From the NCBI GenBank assembly GCA_002869925.2, contig NEWT02000010.1, positions 36,503 to 100,502 on the forward strand: a stretch of 64,000 nt of DNA, written 5' to 3'. The stretch is from Nitrospira sp. CG24A. GTDB lineage: Bacteria > Nitrospirota > Nitrospiria > Nitrospirales > Nitrospiraceae. The position numbers were made by a program, and so were the translations under genes. The notes beneath the pieces are model-generated. The model saw only the letters and a program-made list of their open reading frames with translations, searched no databases and was not told the DNA's origin. This document shows, piece after piece, positions 47,817 through 55,661 of this stretch. Position 1 is the stretch's first letter, and each line of letters begins with the position of its first letter.

Positions 47817-48730
47817 GAACGGTCCTCCTTGGATACCCGTTGGGCAGCCCGCAACTTTGCACTGCGAGATCGAGGATTCCGGCCCGATTCTTCCCTGCTG
47901 GGAACCTGTGGCTTCTTAGTGAGAACCACCACCTTAGGGTCGTCTGTACTGGAGAGTGTCCGTAACGTGTGTTTCACAATTCGATCTTCGAGCGAGTGGA
48001 ACGAAATGACGCAGAGGCGGCCGCCGGGAGAGAGCACATCCACTGCGTCACGCAACGCTGGTTCGAGACAATCGAGTTCTTGATTCACGGCAATGCGAAG
48101 AGCTTGAAATGTGCGGGTGGCACAGTGGAGTCGGCCATGCCGATAATTCGCTGGAACAGCCCCTTCAATCACTGAGACAAGCTCTTTCGTCATCGTTAAT
48201 GGATGACGTTGACGCGCACGGACAATGGCACTCGCAATTCGTCGTGAAAACCGTTCTTCCCCGAACTGAAAAATTGTATCGGCCAACTGCGCTTCCGGCC
48301 AACGATTGACTAGCTCAGCGGCGGTCCCACTCATTGACTGATCCATACGCATGTCCAACGGACCGTTCCCTTGAAAGCTAAAGCCCCGAGCAGGTTCCTC
48401 CAACTGCGGGGACGAAACCCCAAGATCAAACAGAATTCCATCAACCTGACTGATGCCACTCAATGTAAGGTGCTGTTTCAGATCCACGAAATGACCATGA
48501 AAAAGAAGAACGCGATCACCAAACCGTGAGAGCTTTTCTCGACTGGCTGCAATTGCCACCTCATCACGGTCAAATCCTATAAGCCTGCTATTGGAACCAC
48601 TGGCTTCAAGGATTTTCTCAGCATGCCCACTATACCCCACCGTACAATCAAGATAGGTTCGATTACCCTCACGAACAAGCAATAAAATCACCTCTTCTGA
48701 CATAACTGGAATATGTCGTGATACCTCCAT
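47813..48730 (-). CDS. rsmH: 16S rRNA (cytosine1402-N4)-methyltransferase
   Basis: This 305-residue SAM methyltransferase (MraW) shows HIPVMSEEVILLL, DCTVGYSGHAEKIL (SAM loop), ILFDLGVSSPQLEEPARGFSF, DMRMDQ and ISFHSLEDRIVK. It is the first gene of the dcw run here; the usual leading mraZ is missing. It has no strong SD; translation may depend on the GGAGG found just inside the frame or on AAAG upstream of ATG at 48730. Confidence 0.96.
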   Translation of the reverse strand: MEVSRHIPVMSEEVILLLVREGNRTYLDCTVGYSGHAEKILEASGSNSRLIGFDRDEVAIAASREKLSRFGDRVLLFHGHFVDLKQHLTLSGISQVDGILFDLGVSSPQLEEPARGFSFQGNGPLDMRMDQSMSGTAAELVNRWPEAQLADTIFQFGEERFSRRIASAIVRARQRHPLTMTKELVSVIEGAVPANYRHGRLHCATRTFQALRIAVNQELDCLEPALRDAVDVLSPGGRLCVISFHSLEDRIVKHTLRTLSSTDDPKVVVLTKKPQVPSREESGRNPRSRSAKLRAAQRVSKEDRS

Positions 48731-48752
48731 TAATTATTCTTTACCAGACCTC

Positions 48753-48789
48753 CCCACTTTTTCCCACTAAAATAGGAGTATACACCCAC
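48753..48789 (-). promoter_or_regulatory. Three GTGGG boxes, MraZ-operator-like
   Basis: On the minus strand, AGTGGG occurs three times: 48785-48789 (inside the promoter spacer), 48763-48767 and 48753-48757 (GTGGG cores). The last two are exactly 10 bases apart (AGTGGGAAAAAGTGGGGAGG). MraZ, the dcw repressor, binds such TGGG repeats at 10-base spacing before rsmH in other bacteria. Identity as MraZ sites is inference. Confidence 0.65.
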
Positions 48790-48804
48790 TCAAAGACTTG
48801 TCAA
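48777..48804 (-). promoter_or_regulatory. Sigma70 promoter of the dcw cluster
   Basis: A perfect -35 TTGACA (48799-48804) and -10 TATACT (48777-48782) with a 16-base spacer face rsmH. The start would fall near 48770, giving a leader of about 40 bases that includes the two downstream GTGGG boxes. Confidence 0.8.
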
Positions 48805-49244
48805 TAGAAAATTCATGTACTTATGAAGCGGGGAGGCTCTCGGTTTTACCTAAAATTTAAGTAAAAGAAAGAGAGGGCGATGCGGGAATAAGTGGACACA
48901 TGGGATGAGGATATCTCGACTTTACTCTCTTTCAAGTCATACGGAGAGACCAGGTTCAGCATTGACTGAGGGTAATCGCCCCCACGATGGTCAAAAAGCA
49001 GACCAAGCGACCACCCAACACTCACGGTTCGCTCTCCTGAGACATGGAGAGCAACACGACACCCCTTCTCGACCAACATAATCGAGCCGTCGCATCAAGA
49101 AGGATCGCCATGTGGATATTTTTAATTTTCGATAGAAACAGACAAGCCCTTAGCTTAACTCGTGGATCGATCAGTCAATCCGTTAAACACGCAAAGTTGG
49201 CGAGTTTCGTTGACAAGGATTCGAGTCGGATTGAAAATGGTTTT
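48805..49244. other. Divergent intergenic stretch
   Basis: Between the dcw promoter and the plus-strand secreted protein. It holds an AT-rich palindrome TTTTAC...GTAAAA (48843-48865) that may end transcription, and open frames on both strands without SD. No mraZ-like sequence is found in it. Confidence 0.55.
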
Positions 49245-50300
49245 ATGCGCTCGCTCACAACAACCAAAGTCCTCTGCCTAATCCTCTTCATGGGGGGAGT
49301 CGCCCTCACGTTCGGCGGCGTCGCCGCCACCAAGGCATCGGCGGCATCACTGCTCTATTGGTGCCCCGATCAAAAAACCGATCGACAATATTCAGCAAAA
49401 CAAGAGCCAGGATGCGTGCCGCTTGTTGACAAAAAAGAAACCCCGTCAACAGAGCAAGAAGGGGAAACACCTATTGGTGATAAACCGCCACGCGACTTCA
49501 AGATCGAGAATCTACAAGGTGACGTCTCGACATTCCTAAGCAAGTATCACCAATTTCTCGATTGCTGCAAGACCGACCTTTCAGAACTTCAGCAGGTCAA
49601 AGAAATGGGAGACGAGGTCGGGGATTTGCTCATGTCCACTCAGGCTAATCTCTCGAATCATTCAATGGCCTCGCGCGGCATCATGCTCCGCGAAATGATC
49701 CCGGCAGTGGCAAAGGCCCGCGCTGATCTGAAAAAGCTGCGCGCCACACTCGAACGCATCAACACCTCAACCAATACCCGCGATGCAGGAGACTTCGAAT
49801 CCTCCGGTCGGGAAGCCCACGCGATTCGTGAAATGGAAGCATCAATCGAGAGAGACATCCGTGCACCGAAGCTGTCGACAGGGGCAAAAACAGGCGCCAG
49901 CATCGGGACCGCACCAGCCGCAGGGCCCAGCATCGGCAAGACACCGAAGACCGGCGATGCGATCGGCGGCCGAGGCGTGACTGGCCAAGATGTTGGAGCC
50001 TCTTCACGGAGCAGCCACGACATTGGCTCATCCGGTCCGACCGGCTTTGCTATCGGAGGAACCGGTCGCGCCGGACCTTCGATTGGAGAATCGAGACTCA
50101 ACAGCGAGGAGTCCTCGTCGGTCGGCTCATCGCTGCAACGTTCCACCGTGGGGTCGAGCCTGTCGGATTCGACGGTAGGATCGGGTTTCGGCGGCTCGAG
50201 CGTGGGCTCAAGCCTGGGAGAGTCAGGTGTTGGCTCTTCGTTCGGATCATCTTCCGTCGGTTCAACCATTCAAGAACGCAGCATCGCCCCTCAGCAATAA
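49245..50300 (+). CDS. Secreted protein with C-terminal Gly/Ser repeat domain
   Basis: About 351 residues from ATG 49245. It has a signal peptide (LCLILFMGGVALTFGG, cleavage near KASA), a short Cys-bearing segment (YWCPDQ, GCVPL), a helical region (about 90-200) with QFLDCCKTDL, then about 150 residues of repeats. The repeats are first TGxxIG at 10-12-residue spacing, then VGSS/VGSG at 7-10-residue spacing up to the end (SSVGSTIQE). Such Gly/Ser/Val periodicity suggests a beta-solenoid or flexible surface stalk. The frame is open back to 49044, but the leader favours 49245. No family recognised. Confidence 0.72.
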   Translation: MRSLTTTKVLCLILFMGGVALTFGGVAATKASAASLLYWCPDQKTDRQYSAKQEPGCVPLVDKKETPSTEQEGETPIGDKPPRDFKIENLQGDVSTFLSKYHQFLDCCKTDLSELQQVKEMGDEVGDLLMSTQANLSNHSMASRGIMLREMIPAVAKARADLKKLRATLERINTSTNTRDAGDFESSGREAHAIREMEASIERDIRAPKLSTGAKTGASIGTAPAAGPSIGKTPKTGDAIGGRGVTGQDVGASSRSSHDIGSSGPTGFAIGGTGRAGPSIGESRLNSEESSSVGSSLQRSTVGSSLSDSTVGSGFGGSSVGSSLGESGVGSSFGSSSVGSTIQERSIAPQQ

Positions 50301-50306
50301 TCTCCT

Positions 50307-51326
50307 TTACTGGTTTGACAACGCAGTCGGCACCGATTCCCAATTCTCTCCCCGATTGTGACTTCGATACAAGCCACTCCCATTTGTACCTGCGTAAAAC
50401 ACGTCCGGATCGGTTGGACTCTGTACGAGCGATCGAATATTCAGTGTCGCAAGACCCGTATTCAGCGTGACCCACGTCGCTCCACCATCTTCGCTCCGAT
50501 GGATGCCTTCCCGGCCACCCAGATAAATGACGCCCTTCTTCGTACGGTCCAGAATCATCGAAAATAACATCTGATCTTGAAGTGACTGCCCAATCCTCAC
50601 CCAGACCTTCCCACCATCCATCGTCTTATACAGCCCTGTCAGTGTGGAGGCGTACACCGTCTCCGGCTCAAACGGATCGACCAGCACCGACGTGACGCTG
50701 AGCGCGCGCGACGACTTAATGATATCCGGCGACACAAGACCGTTATTCACCTTCTCCCAATGGCCGGCTTCGTCGATCGTCTTATACACTCCGCCACTCG
50801 TGCCCGCGTACAAGATCGCTGGTCTCGTCGGATCCATCCCCAGCGTCACCACCATCAGCACTTCCTTTATCCCTTCCATTTTCTTCACCCAATGCTCGCC
50901 GCCGTCTTTCGTCTCGGACACCCCCATCGTCGTGGCGAGATAGATATGATTGTTGTCCGTCGGATCGAAGACGAATTGATTGACCACCGACGTAATCGTG
51001 GCATCGTCCAACCCCGAACGCATCGAAGCCCAGCGCTGCCCTCCATCGTAGCTCTTAAAGACCGCGTCACCCTTCGTACCCGCATACACCGTCGCGGGAT
51101 AGGCCGGATCGATCGCCATCGAAATCACTCGCGAGTGGCTCATCCCATGCGACAGATTCGTCCAGGTCTGCCCGCCATCGCGTGTCTTATAGATATAGTC
51201 GTTCGTCGCAACGTAGATGATGTCAGGATTCTTCGGGTTGAGCTGAATGACGACGATGGGATCGCCGCGATCGCAGCCCGCGAGGGAACCGGCCAGAAGG
51301 AGAGCGAGGATAAGAATTCTAGCCAT
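50307..51326 (-). CDS. Asp-box (BNR/YCF48-like) beta-propeller lipoprotein
   Basis: This 339-residue protein has a signal peptide with lipobox LAGC. Seven Asp-box-like motifs follow at about 45-residue spacing (KTRDGGQTW, KSYDGGQRW, ETKDGGEHW, KTIDEAGHW, KTMDGGKVW, RSEDGGATW, RSHNRGENW), one per propeller blade, implying a seven-bladed periplasmic propeller. Ligand unknown; relatives include photosystem assembly factors and sialidase-like folds without catalysis. The ATG at 51326 starts the leader exactly. It is convergent with the repeat-tail protein (6 bases apart). Confidence 0.85.
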   Translation of the reverse strand: MARILILALLLAGSLAGCDRGDPIVVIQLNPKNPDIIYVATNDYIYKTRDGGQTWTNLSHGMSHSRVISMAIDPAYPATVYAGTKGDAVFKSYDGGQRWASMRSGLDDATITSVVNQFVFDPTDNNHIYLATTMGVSETKDGGEHWVKKMEGIKEVLMVVTLGMDPTRPAILYAGTSGGVYKTIDEAGHWEKVNNGLVSPDIIKSSRALSVTSVLVDPFEPETVYASTLTGLYKTMDGGKVWVRIGQSLQDQMLFSMILDRTKKGVIYLGGREGIHRSEDGGATWVTLNTGLATLNIRSLVQSPTDPDVFYAGTNGSGLYRSHNRGENWESVPTALSNQ

Positions 51327-51345
51327 GCACAAGACAAGGCCTTGC

Positions 51346-51470
51346 GGGATGGTCAAAAATGTCGTCCAGCGAGGCCGCAGCGAGTGAAGGCCCGAGGCGT
51401 ACCCTTGCGGTACGTTGAGGGTCTGAACGATGCGAGAACAAAGCTGGCGGCATTTTTCACCATCCCGTTA
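51346..51470. repeat. Family B palindromic repeat, copy B3
   Basis: The ends GGGATGGTCAAAAATG and CATTTTTCACCATCCC pair. The interior keeps GAGGCGTACCCTTGCGGTACGTTGAGG and GAACGATGCGAGAAC. It ends 4 bases from the yajQ stop codon and begins 20 bases upstream of the lipoprotein start. Confidence 0.85.
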
Positions 51471-51474
51471 CCGG

Positions 51475-51972
51475 TTAGCGGTAGTTGGTGAACTGCAGAT
51501 CAATCCCAAAGTCTTGCCCCCTGAGAAACGCCATGGCCGCTTGAAGGTCATCCTTGCTCTTGCTCAACACGCGCACTTGCTCACCTTGAATCTGCGCCTG
51601 TACTTTCAATTTCGACTCCTTGATGGCCTTCGTCACCTCTTTCGCCTTGTCCGCCGCGATGCCGCTTTGAATCTTCGCCACCTGGCGCACCGTTCCACTC
51701 AGCGCCGGCTCCACAGTCCCGTAGGTGAACGCCTTCAGCGAGACCCCGCGCTTTACGCATTTGGTCTTAATAATATCGTTCACCGCATTGAGCTTATACT
51801 CATCGTCTGAGACCACAACTAACTCCTTTTCCTTCTCCTTCAACGTAATCTCCGTCTTCGAGTCCTTGAAGTCGAAGCGTTGCTTGACCTCTTTCGTCGC
51901 CTGATCGACGACATTCTTCATCTCCTGCATGTCCACTTCCGACACCACATCGAACGAAAATTGCTCAGCCAC
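51475..51972 (-). CDS. yajQ: YajQ family nucleotide-binding protein
   Basis: This 165-residue UPF0234 protein has two ferredoxin-like halves. Typical stretches are SFDVVSEVDMQEMKNVVDQ, RFDFKDSKTEI, KRGVSLKAF and RGQDFGIDLQFTNYR at the end. Homologues bind cyclic di-GMP or other nucleotides and act in regulation; in this window two PilZ proteins also suggest c-di-GMP signalling. The GTG at 51972 has GAGGAGGGG upstream; the longer frame to 52011 is not supported. Confidence 0.93.
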   Translation of the reverse strand: MAEQFSFDVVSEVDMQEMKNVVDQATKEVKQRFDFKDSKTEITLKEKEKELVVVSDDEYKLNAVNDIIKTKCVKRGVSLKAFTYGTVEPALSGTVRQVAKIQSGIAADKAKEVTKAIKESKLKVQAQIQGEQVRVLSKSKDDLQAAMAFLRGQDFGIDLQFTNYR

Positions 51973-52060
51973 GATCCCCTCCTCTTCTCGCCCATTTTTC
52001 CTACAGGACACCCTTCAACATGCCAAGCAATGTCCGAGTAGATTCTCCACACCTCTCCAA

Positions 52061-52155
52061 AGGGAGTGGCCGAGGCTGCCCTTTACTGCGCGCATCGAAC
52101 GAGCACATTCTGATCGTGCGCGTTCTGCGAGCAAGAAGGGCACCTGGCCACTCCC
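52061..52155. repeat. Family A palindromic repeat, copy A3
   Basis: The arms GGGAGTGGCCGAGGCTGCC and GGGCACCTGGCCACTCCC pair. The core is CTGCGCGCATCGAACGAGCA and CGTGCGCGTTCTGCGAGCA, the best-preserved full core. It lies 9 bases beyond the cstA stop, thus in its 3' region. Confidence 0.85.
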
Positions 52156-52163
52156 GCTATCCC

Positions 52164-54176
52164 TTAACAGCACCCCCCGCCGGGCAGCTGCAATCGCTTC
52201 TCCTCATCATCATGATGATGAATGGTCGTCTGCATTCTTCCCGGCGAACTTCCTCCTGCCATCACTACCACTTCGCTGCTGGTGAATGGCCGCTTCAAGA
52301 CCAGATAGCCATACCACTGCCTAATACTATCGCCCAAGACGATCACCGCGAGCAAGGCCACCAATGCCACCAGCCCTGCATCCAGGTACAAGGCAAAGGC
52401 CTGCCCGCTATCGGCGAGGGACGAAGCCTTGCTCACAAACATGCCGAACATCTCATAGGACCCCATCAACGTGATCGTGCCGACAAACAACATCGGCAAC
52501 GCGGTGATCCACAGAAATTGCGCCTTCCGCATCTTGATCAGCACCGTCGTGCCGATACAGAGGGCCAAGGTGCCGAGTAACTGATTCGCTGCGCCGAACA
52601 TCGGCCAGAGCGTCGAGATGCTGCCGGTACCGATGAGATAGCCCCAGGCCCCCACGATCAGCCCGCTGCTCACCGCCACGCCAGGCCACCAATTCATCCG
52701 CCGCAACGGAGCGTAGAAGCGCCCGCCCATCTCCTGGATGAGATAGCGCCCCACGCGCGTGCCTGTATCGATCGTCGTCAAAATAAACAAGGCCTCGAAC
52801 ACCAACGCAAACTGATACCAATAGGCCATCAAACCGGCCATACCAGGGAGCGCGGAAAAAATGGACGCCATGCCGACCGCGAGCGACACGGCCCCGCCAG
52901 GCCGGCCCGCCACATCCGCCTCGACGAGTTGCGAGAGTTCCTGAATCCGCGAGACGGGAAAGCCCAACGCAGCCAGCGCATCGGTGGAGAGCATCGTATT
53001 GATCGCCAGGTAATCACCGGGAATCAACACCGAGGCCGCAATCAAGGCCATGATCCCGACGAAACTCTCCAATAACATCGCCCCATAACCGACCGTAGCC
53101 TGGGATTCCTGCTCGATCATCTTCGGCGTCGTCCCTGAAGAGACCAGTGAGTGAAAACCCGACACGGCTCCGCAGGCAATGGTGATAAAGAGAAAGGGAA
53201 ACAGCGTGCCGGGGATAATCGGCCCGCCTCCGCTTGCGAAGATCGTGACGCGCGGCATCTCAATCGTCGGCGCCATGAGGACCACGCCCACTCCCAGCAA
53301 CACCACCACCCCAAGCTTCATGAAGGTCGAGAGATAGCCACGCGGCACGAGTAACATCCAGCCAGGCAAGACAGACGCGAGAAACCCGTAGCCGGCCAAT
53401 GCCCAGACCAAGGTCACCCGTTCGAGCTCGAACCAGCCTGCAATCGAGGATTGTGCAACCACCCGCCCGAGAATCACAACCGCAACTAACAACACCACCC
53501 CCAGCAGAGAGACTTCCGCCACCTGACCAGGCCGAAACCGTTGAAGATAGAAACCCATGAGCAAGCCGATGGGAATCGTCATCGCAATCGTAAACGTGCC
53601 CCAGGCATTCAGATAGAGTGCATTCACAACGGCAAAGCCCAGCCCGGCCAGCGCCACAATTACGATGAAGAGCACCGCCACCGCCGTGGCCGTGCCGGTG
53701 ACCAGGCCCAGTTCATCCCGCGCAATCTCAGGGAGTGAGCGGCCATTTCGCCGCATCGACGCAACCAGAATAACGAAGTCCTGCACCGCCCCCGCTAAGA
53801 CCGCCCCAATCACCAGCCAGAGAAAACCGGGAAGAAAACCGAACTGCGCCGCCAACACCGGCCCCAGCAATGGCCCTGCTCCAGCAATCGCCGCGAAGTG
53901 GTGACCGAACAGCACGTATTTATTGGTGGGATGAAAATTGACGCCGTCGTTCAAACGGATGGCCGGTGTCACCCGCTGATCGTTCAGCTCCACCACGCGC
54001 CGCGAAATCCAGCGGCCATAGAAGCGAAAAGCGAGCACATAGATACAAGCCGCCGCGACGACCAGCCAAAGCCCATTCACTTTTTCGTGGGGATTCACGA
54101 GACCGACAACAAAGGCGAGCGCAACCGAGCCAAGAACGGCAAGAAAAGCCCATAAGACCAGCTTTACTGCGGACAT
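52164..54176 (-). CDS. cstA: Carbon starvation / peptide transporter CstA
   Basis: This 670-residue membrane protein with about 16-18 helices belongs to the CstA family of peptide or pyruvate transporters. Hallmarks are FRFYGRWISRRVVELND, NKYVLFGHHFAAIAGAGPLLGPVLAAQ, GAVQDFVIL, ACGAVSGFHSLVSSGTTPKMI and WPMFGAANQLL. The C-terminal tail is unusual for metal-ligand density (IHHHDDEE, then GGGCC at the end). The ATG at 54176 has AGGA upstream. A truncated copy of its beginning lies at 54637-54873. Confidence 0.94.
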   Translation of the reverse strand: MSAVKLVLWAFLAVLGSVALAFVVGLVNPHEKVNGLWLVVAAACIYVLAFRFYGRWISRRVVELNDQRVTPAIRLNDGVNFHPTNKYVLFGHHFAAIAGAGPLLGPVLAAQFGFLPGFLWLVIGAVLAGAVQDFVILVASMRRNGRSLPEIARDELGLVTGTATAVAVLFIVIVALAGLGFAVVNALYLNAWGTFTIAMTIPIGLLMGFYLQRFRPGQVAEVSLLGVVLLVAVVILGRVVAQSSIAGWFELERVTLVWALAGYGFLASVLPGWMLLVPRGYLSTFMKLGVVVLLGVGVVLMAPTIEMPRVTIFASGGGPIIPGTLFPFLFITIACGAVSGFHSLVSSGTTPKMIEQESQATVGYGAMLLESFVGIMALIAASVLIPGDYLAINTMLSTDALAALGFPVSRIQELSQLVEADVAGRPGGAVSLAVGMASIFSALPGMAGLMAYWYQFALVFEALFILTTIDTGTRVGRYLIQEMGGRFYAPLRRMNWWPGVAVSSGLIVGAWGYLIGTGSISTLWPMFGAANQLLGTLALCIGTTVLIKMRKAQFLWITALPMLFVGTITLMGSYEMFGMFVSKASSLADSGQAFALYLDAGLVALVALLAVIVLGDSIRQWYGYLVLKRPFTSSEVVVMAGGSSPGRMQTTIHHHDDEEKRLQLPGGGCC

Positions 54177-54282
54177 GCCGGGCATCCTAACAACCCGCTG
54201 TGCGCTTGTAAATCAAGGAGCAGAACCCGTTTGCGTTCAGCCCGCGAGGCGAATACGATGGAAAGCAGTTTGGGAGGCTGGC

Positions 54283-54534
54283 ATGAAATCCCGCATCGCT
54301 CGCACTGGAAATTCACAAGGCATTCATCCACCCAAGGCATTGCTCAAGAAAACGCGGCTGGGACCGAAAGTCGAACTCCGAGCTGAGCCAGGCAGGATTT
54401 TGATTTCCAAGGCCGCGAAGCCAAGAGCTGGCTGGGCCGAAGCCGCTCAGCGCATGCGGGCACGAGATGAGGATGGCCTCCTCGATTCCCCAACCTCTAC
54501 ACGATTCGAGAAGGAAGAGTGGAAGTGGCGCTAG
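54283..54534 (+). CDS. AbrB/MazE-type antitoxin
   Basis: This 83-residue protein has the SpoVT-AbrB swapped-hairpin DNA-binding start (IARTGNSQGIHPPKALL, VELRAEPGRILISKA) and a toxin-binding tail ending EKEEWKWR, similar to MazE tails. The ATG follows GGGAGG at good spacing. A usual MazF/PemK toxin gene should overlap its end, but only a short frame with a possible toxin C-terminus follows. It lies between cstA and its truncated copy. Confidence 0.82.
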   Translation: MKSRIARTGNSQGIHPPKALLKKTRLGPKVELRAEPGRILISKAAKPRAGWAEAAQRMRARDEDGLLDSPTSTRFEKEEWKWR

Positions 54535-54614
54535 AACGTGCGGTGCGCGGCAATGCCTCTCCCGGGAAACTCACTGCGGTTCTTTCCGTCGCGCAGGAAA
54601 TGTTCACACCGTAA
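54519..54614 (+). pseudogene. Possible C-terminal remnant of a MazF/PemK toxin
   Basis: A 31-codon frame starts at a GTG inside the antitoxin end and reads ...GKLTAVLSVAQEMFTP, resembling the final helix of PemK/MazF toxins (KLxxVLxVLQEMFxP). The preceding toxin body (about 80 residues) is missing. This is a weak call by memory of family tails; a chance frame remains possible. Confidence 0.35.
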
Positions 54615-54636
54615 CTCTTCACACGTCCCCTATTTC

Positions 54637-54873
54637 TCATTCGTTCAACAGCACCGCGGGCGTCACGCGTAGTTGATCGTTCAGCTCAACTACGCGCCGA
54701 GAAATCCATCGCCCATAGAAGCGAAACGCCAGCACATAAATACAAGCCGCCGCCACGACCAACCAAAGCCCTTTCACTTTTTCCTGTGGATTGACGAGAC
54801 CGACAACAAAGGCGAGCGCCACCGAGTCGAGAACGGCGAGGAATCCCCAAAGCACCAGCTTTAACGCCGACAT
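54637..54873 (-). pseudogene. Truncated duplicate of the cstA N-terminus
   Basis: The 78 codons align with cstA residues 1-76 at roughly nine in ten identities (LVLWGFLAVLDSVALAFVVG against LVLWAFLAVLGSVALAFVVG, then AFRFYGRWISRRVVELNDQ identical). It ends in a stop shortly after NDQLRVTPAVLLNE, so most of the transporter is absent. Similarity includes the upstream TAGGATGCCCG, so the duplication covers the SD. It cannot function as CstA. Confidence 0.9.
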
Positions 54874-54900
54874 GCGGGCATCCTAGCACAAAAGAAAGAG

Positions 54901-55001
54901 GCGGGAGCGACCCAGGTTGCCCTTCGTGCTCGCGGAACGCGCGGCCTCAGAAGGCCCTCGTTCGACGCGCGCAGTCAAGGGCATACCTGGGTCACCCCCG
55001 C
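54901..55001. repeat. Family A palindromic repeat, copy A4 (reverse orientation)
   Basis: The core appears in reverse: CGTGCTCGCGGAACGCGCG and CTCGTTCGACGCGCGCAGT. The arms GCGACCCAGGTTGCCCTT and AAGGGCATACCTGGGTC pair. It is followed by GTAACGAGCAAGCTTGG (55011-55027), the reverse complement of a box also found before copy A8. Confidence 0.85.
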
Positions 55002-55306
55002 TGATAGGGGTAACGAGCAAGCTTGGAAGGAGCATTTGGATGCTGACTTGACCTGCGGTTTCGTAAACCGCAGGTCGTCCGTTCAATCCGGATCGCCGGC
55101 TCCACAGATTTCTCTGCAGATTCAAACGGGTAGCGGTTTACGACATCGCTGCCTTCTTCCCTGCCATTTGCCGGTGGAACCGTAAGTGTAACCGCCTGCT
55201 TATTGAAGTAGACCGATAGTGATCGTGCCGCCCGTTCGAGGTCTCGTTCATCGACAATATTATACCGATCGAAGACACTTCTGGTTTTGTGTCCAGAAAT
55301 GGTCAT
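54992..55306 (-). pseudogene. C-terminal fragment of a tyrosine recombinase/integrase
   Basis: Only the last part of the catalytic domain is left: TISGHKTRSVFDRYNIVDE holds the HxxR-type and catalytic Tyr motif. The N-terminal and arm-binding domains and the first catalytic Arg are missing. Upstream codons (YTTLNSTRKFV) soon lose similarity to any integrase I know. The reading continues across a tRNA 3' half, as in integrases whose attachment site lies at the end of the gene. Remnant of an integrated element. Confidence 0.82.
55051..55104 (+). other. 3' half of a tRNA-Thr (CGT), probable attachment site remnant
   Basis: The sequence folds as an anticodon arm (GCGGT TTCGTAA ACCGC, anticodon CGT), a T arm with GTTCAATC, acceptor strand CGCCGGC, discriminator T and encoded CCA. 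No D arm or matching 5' acceptor (GCCGGCG) is found upstream, so it is not a working tRNA. It overlaps the integrase fragment, as expected for an att site. Confidence 0.7.
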
Positions 55307-55580
55307 GACAAACTTGCGGGTACTGTTTAGGGTGGTGTAAGTCCCGGTCTACAGCGATTTTGACCCAGCGACATCTCTATTTCTGTAATATCGTCATTTT
55401 TTTCATTCCCCTTTCTCCCTATAGGAGGTTTTTGAGCTATTTTCGTATCTTTGTCTGTGGATAAGTCCAGTCCGAGGAGAGAATTACTTACGCATCTCCC
55501 CGTTTTTAAGCCGTTGTTTGCATTGTTCAACTTATCAACAGGATATCCTCAATTTTACCAGCTACCCACTAGATATAGAT
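55307..55580. other. AT-rich stretch with DnaA-box-like sites
   Basis: No convincing gene. TGTGGATAA at 55456-55464 is a perfect DnaA box (reverse of TTATCCACA) and TTATCAACA at 55532-55540 differs by one base. The stretch is clearly lower in GC than its surroundings. It may derive from the replication or control region of the lost element. Confidence 0.5.
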
Positions 55581-55609
55581 TTGACAATTCGCGATGATCG
55601 CTATATATA
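55581..55609 (+). promoter_or_regulatory. Strong promoter with operator-like palindrome
   Basis: TTGACA (55581-55586), a 17-base spacer and TATATA (55604-55609). The spacer contains the perfect palindrome GCGATgATCGC (55591-55601), and ATATAGAT occurs on both sides (55573 and 55605). This is the layout of a repressor-controlled promoter. The nearest downstream frame is the small one at 55662. Confidence 0.7.
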
Positions 55610-55661
55610 GATTAAAATTGGTACAAAACTTGCTGGGGTGAAAAAGAAGGGAGGCAAACAG

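Noticed and set aside
48846..49079. A 77-codon minus-strand frame that could be a missing mraZ
   Set aside because: It has none of the MraZ double-domain motifs and no SD, and lies upstream of the dcw promoter.
55051..55104. A functional tRNA-Thr
   Set aside because: The D arm and 5' acceptor strand are missing; only the 3' half is present.
55327..55530. A 67-codon minus-strand frame upstream of the integrase fragment
   Set aside because: Composition is low complexity and polar, it has no SD, and DnaA-box-like sites fall within it; chance frame more likely.
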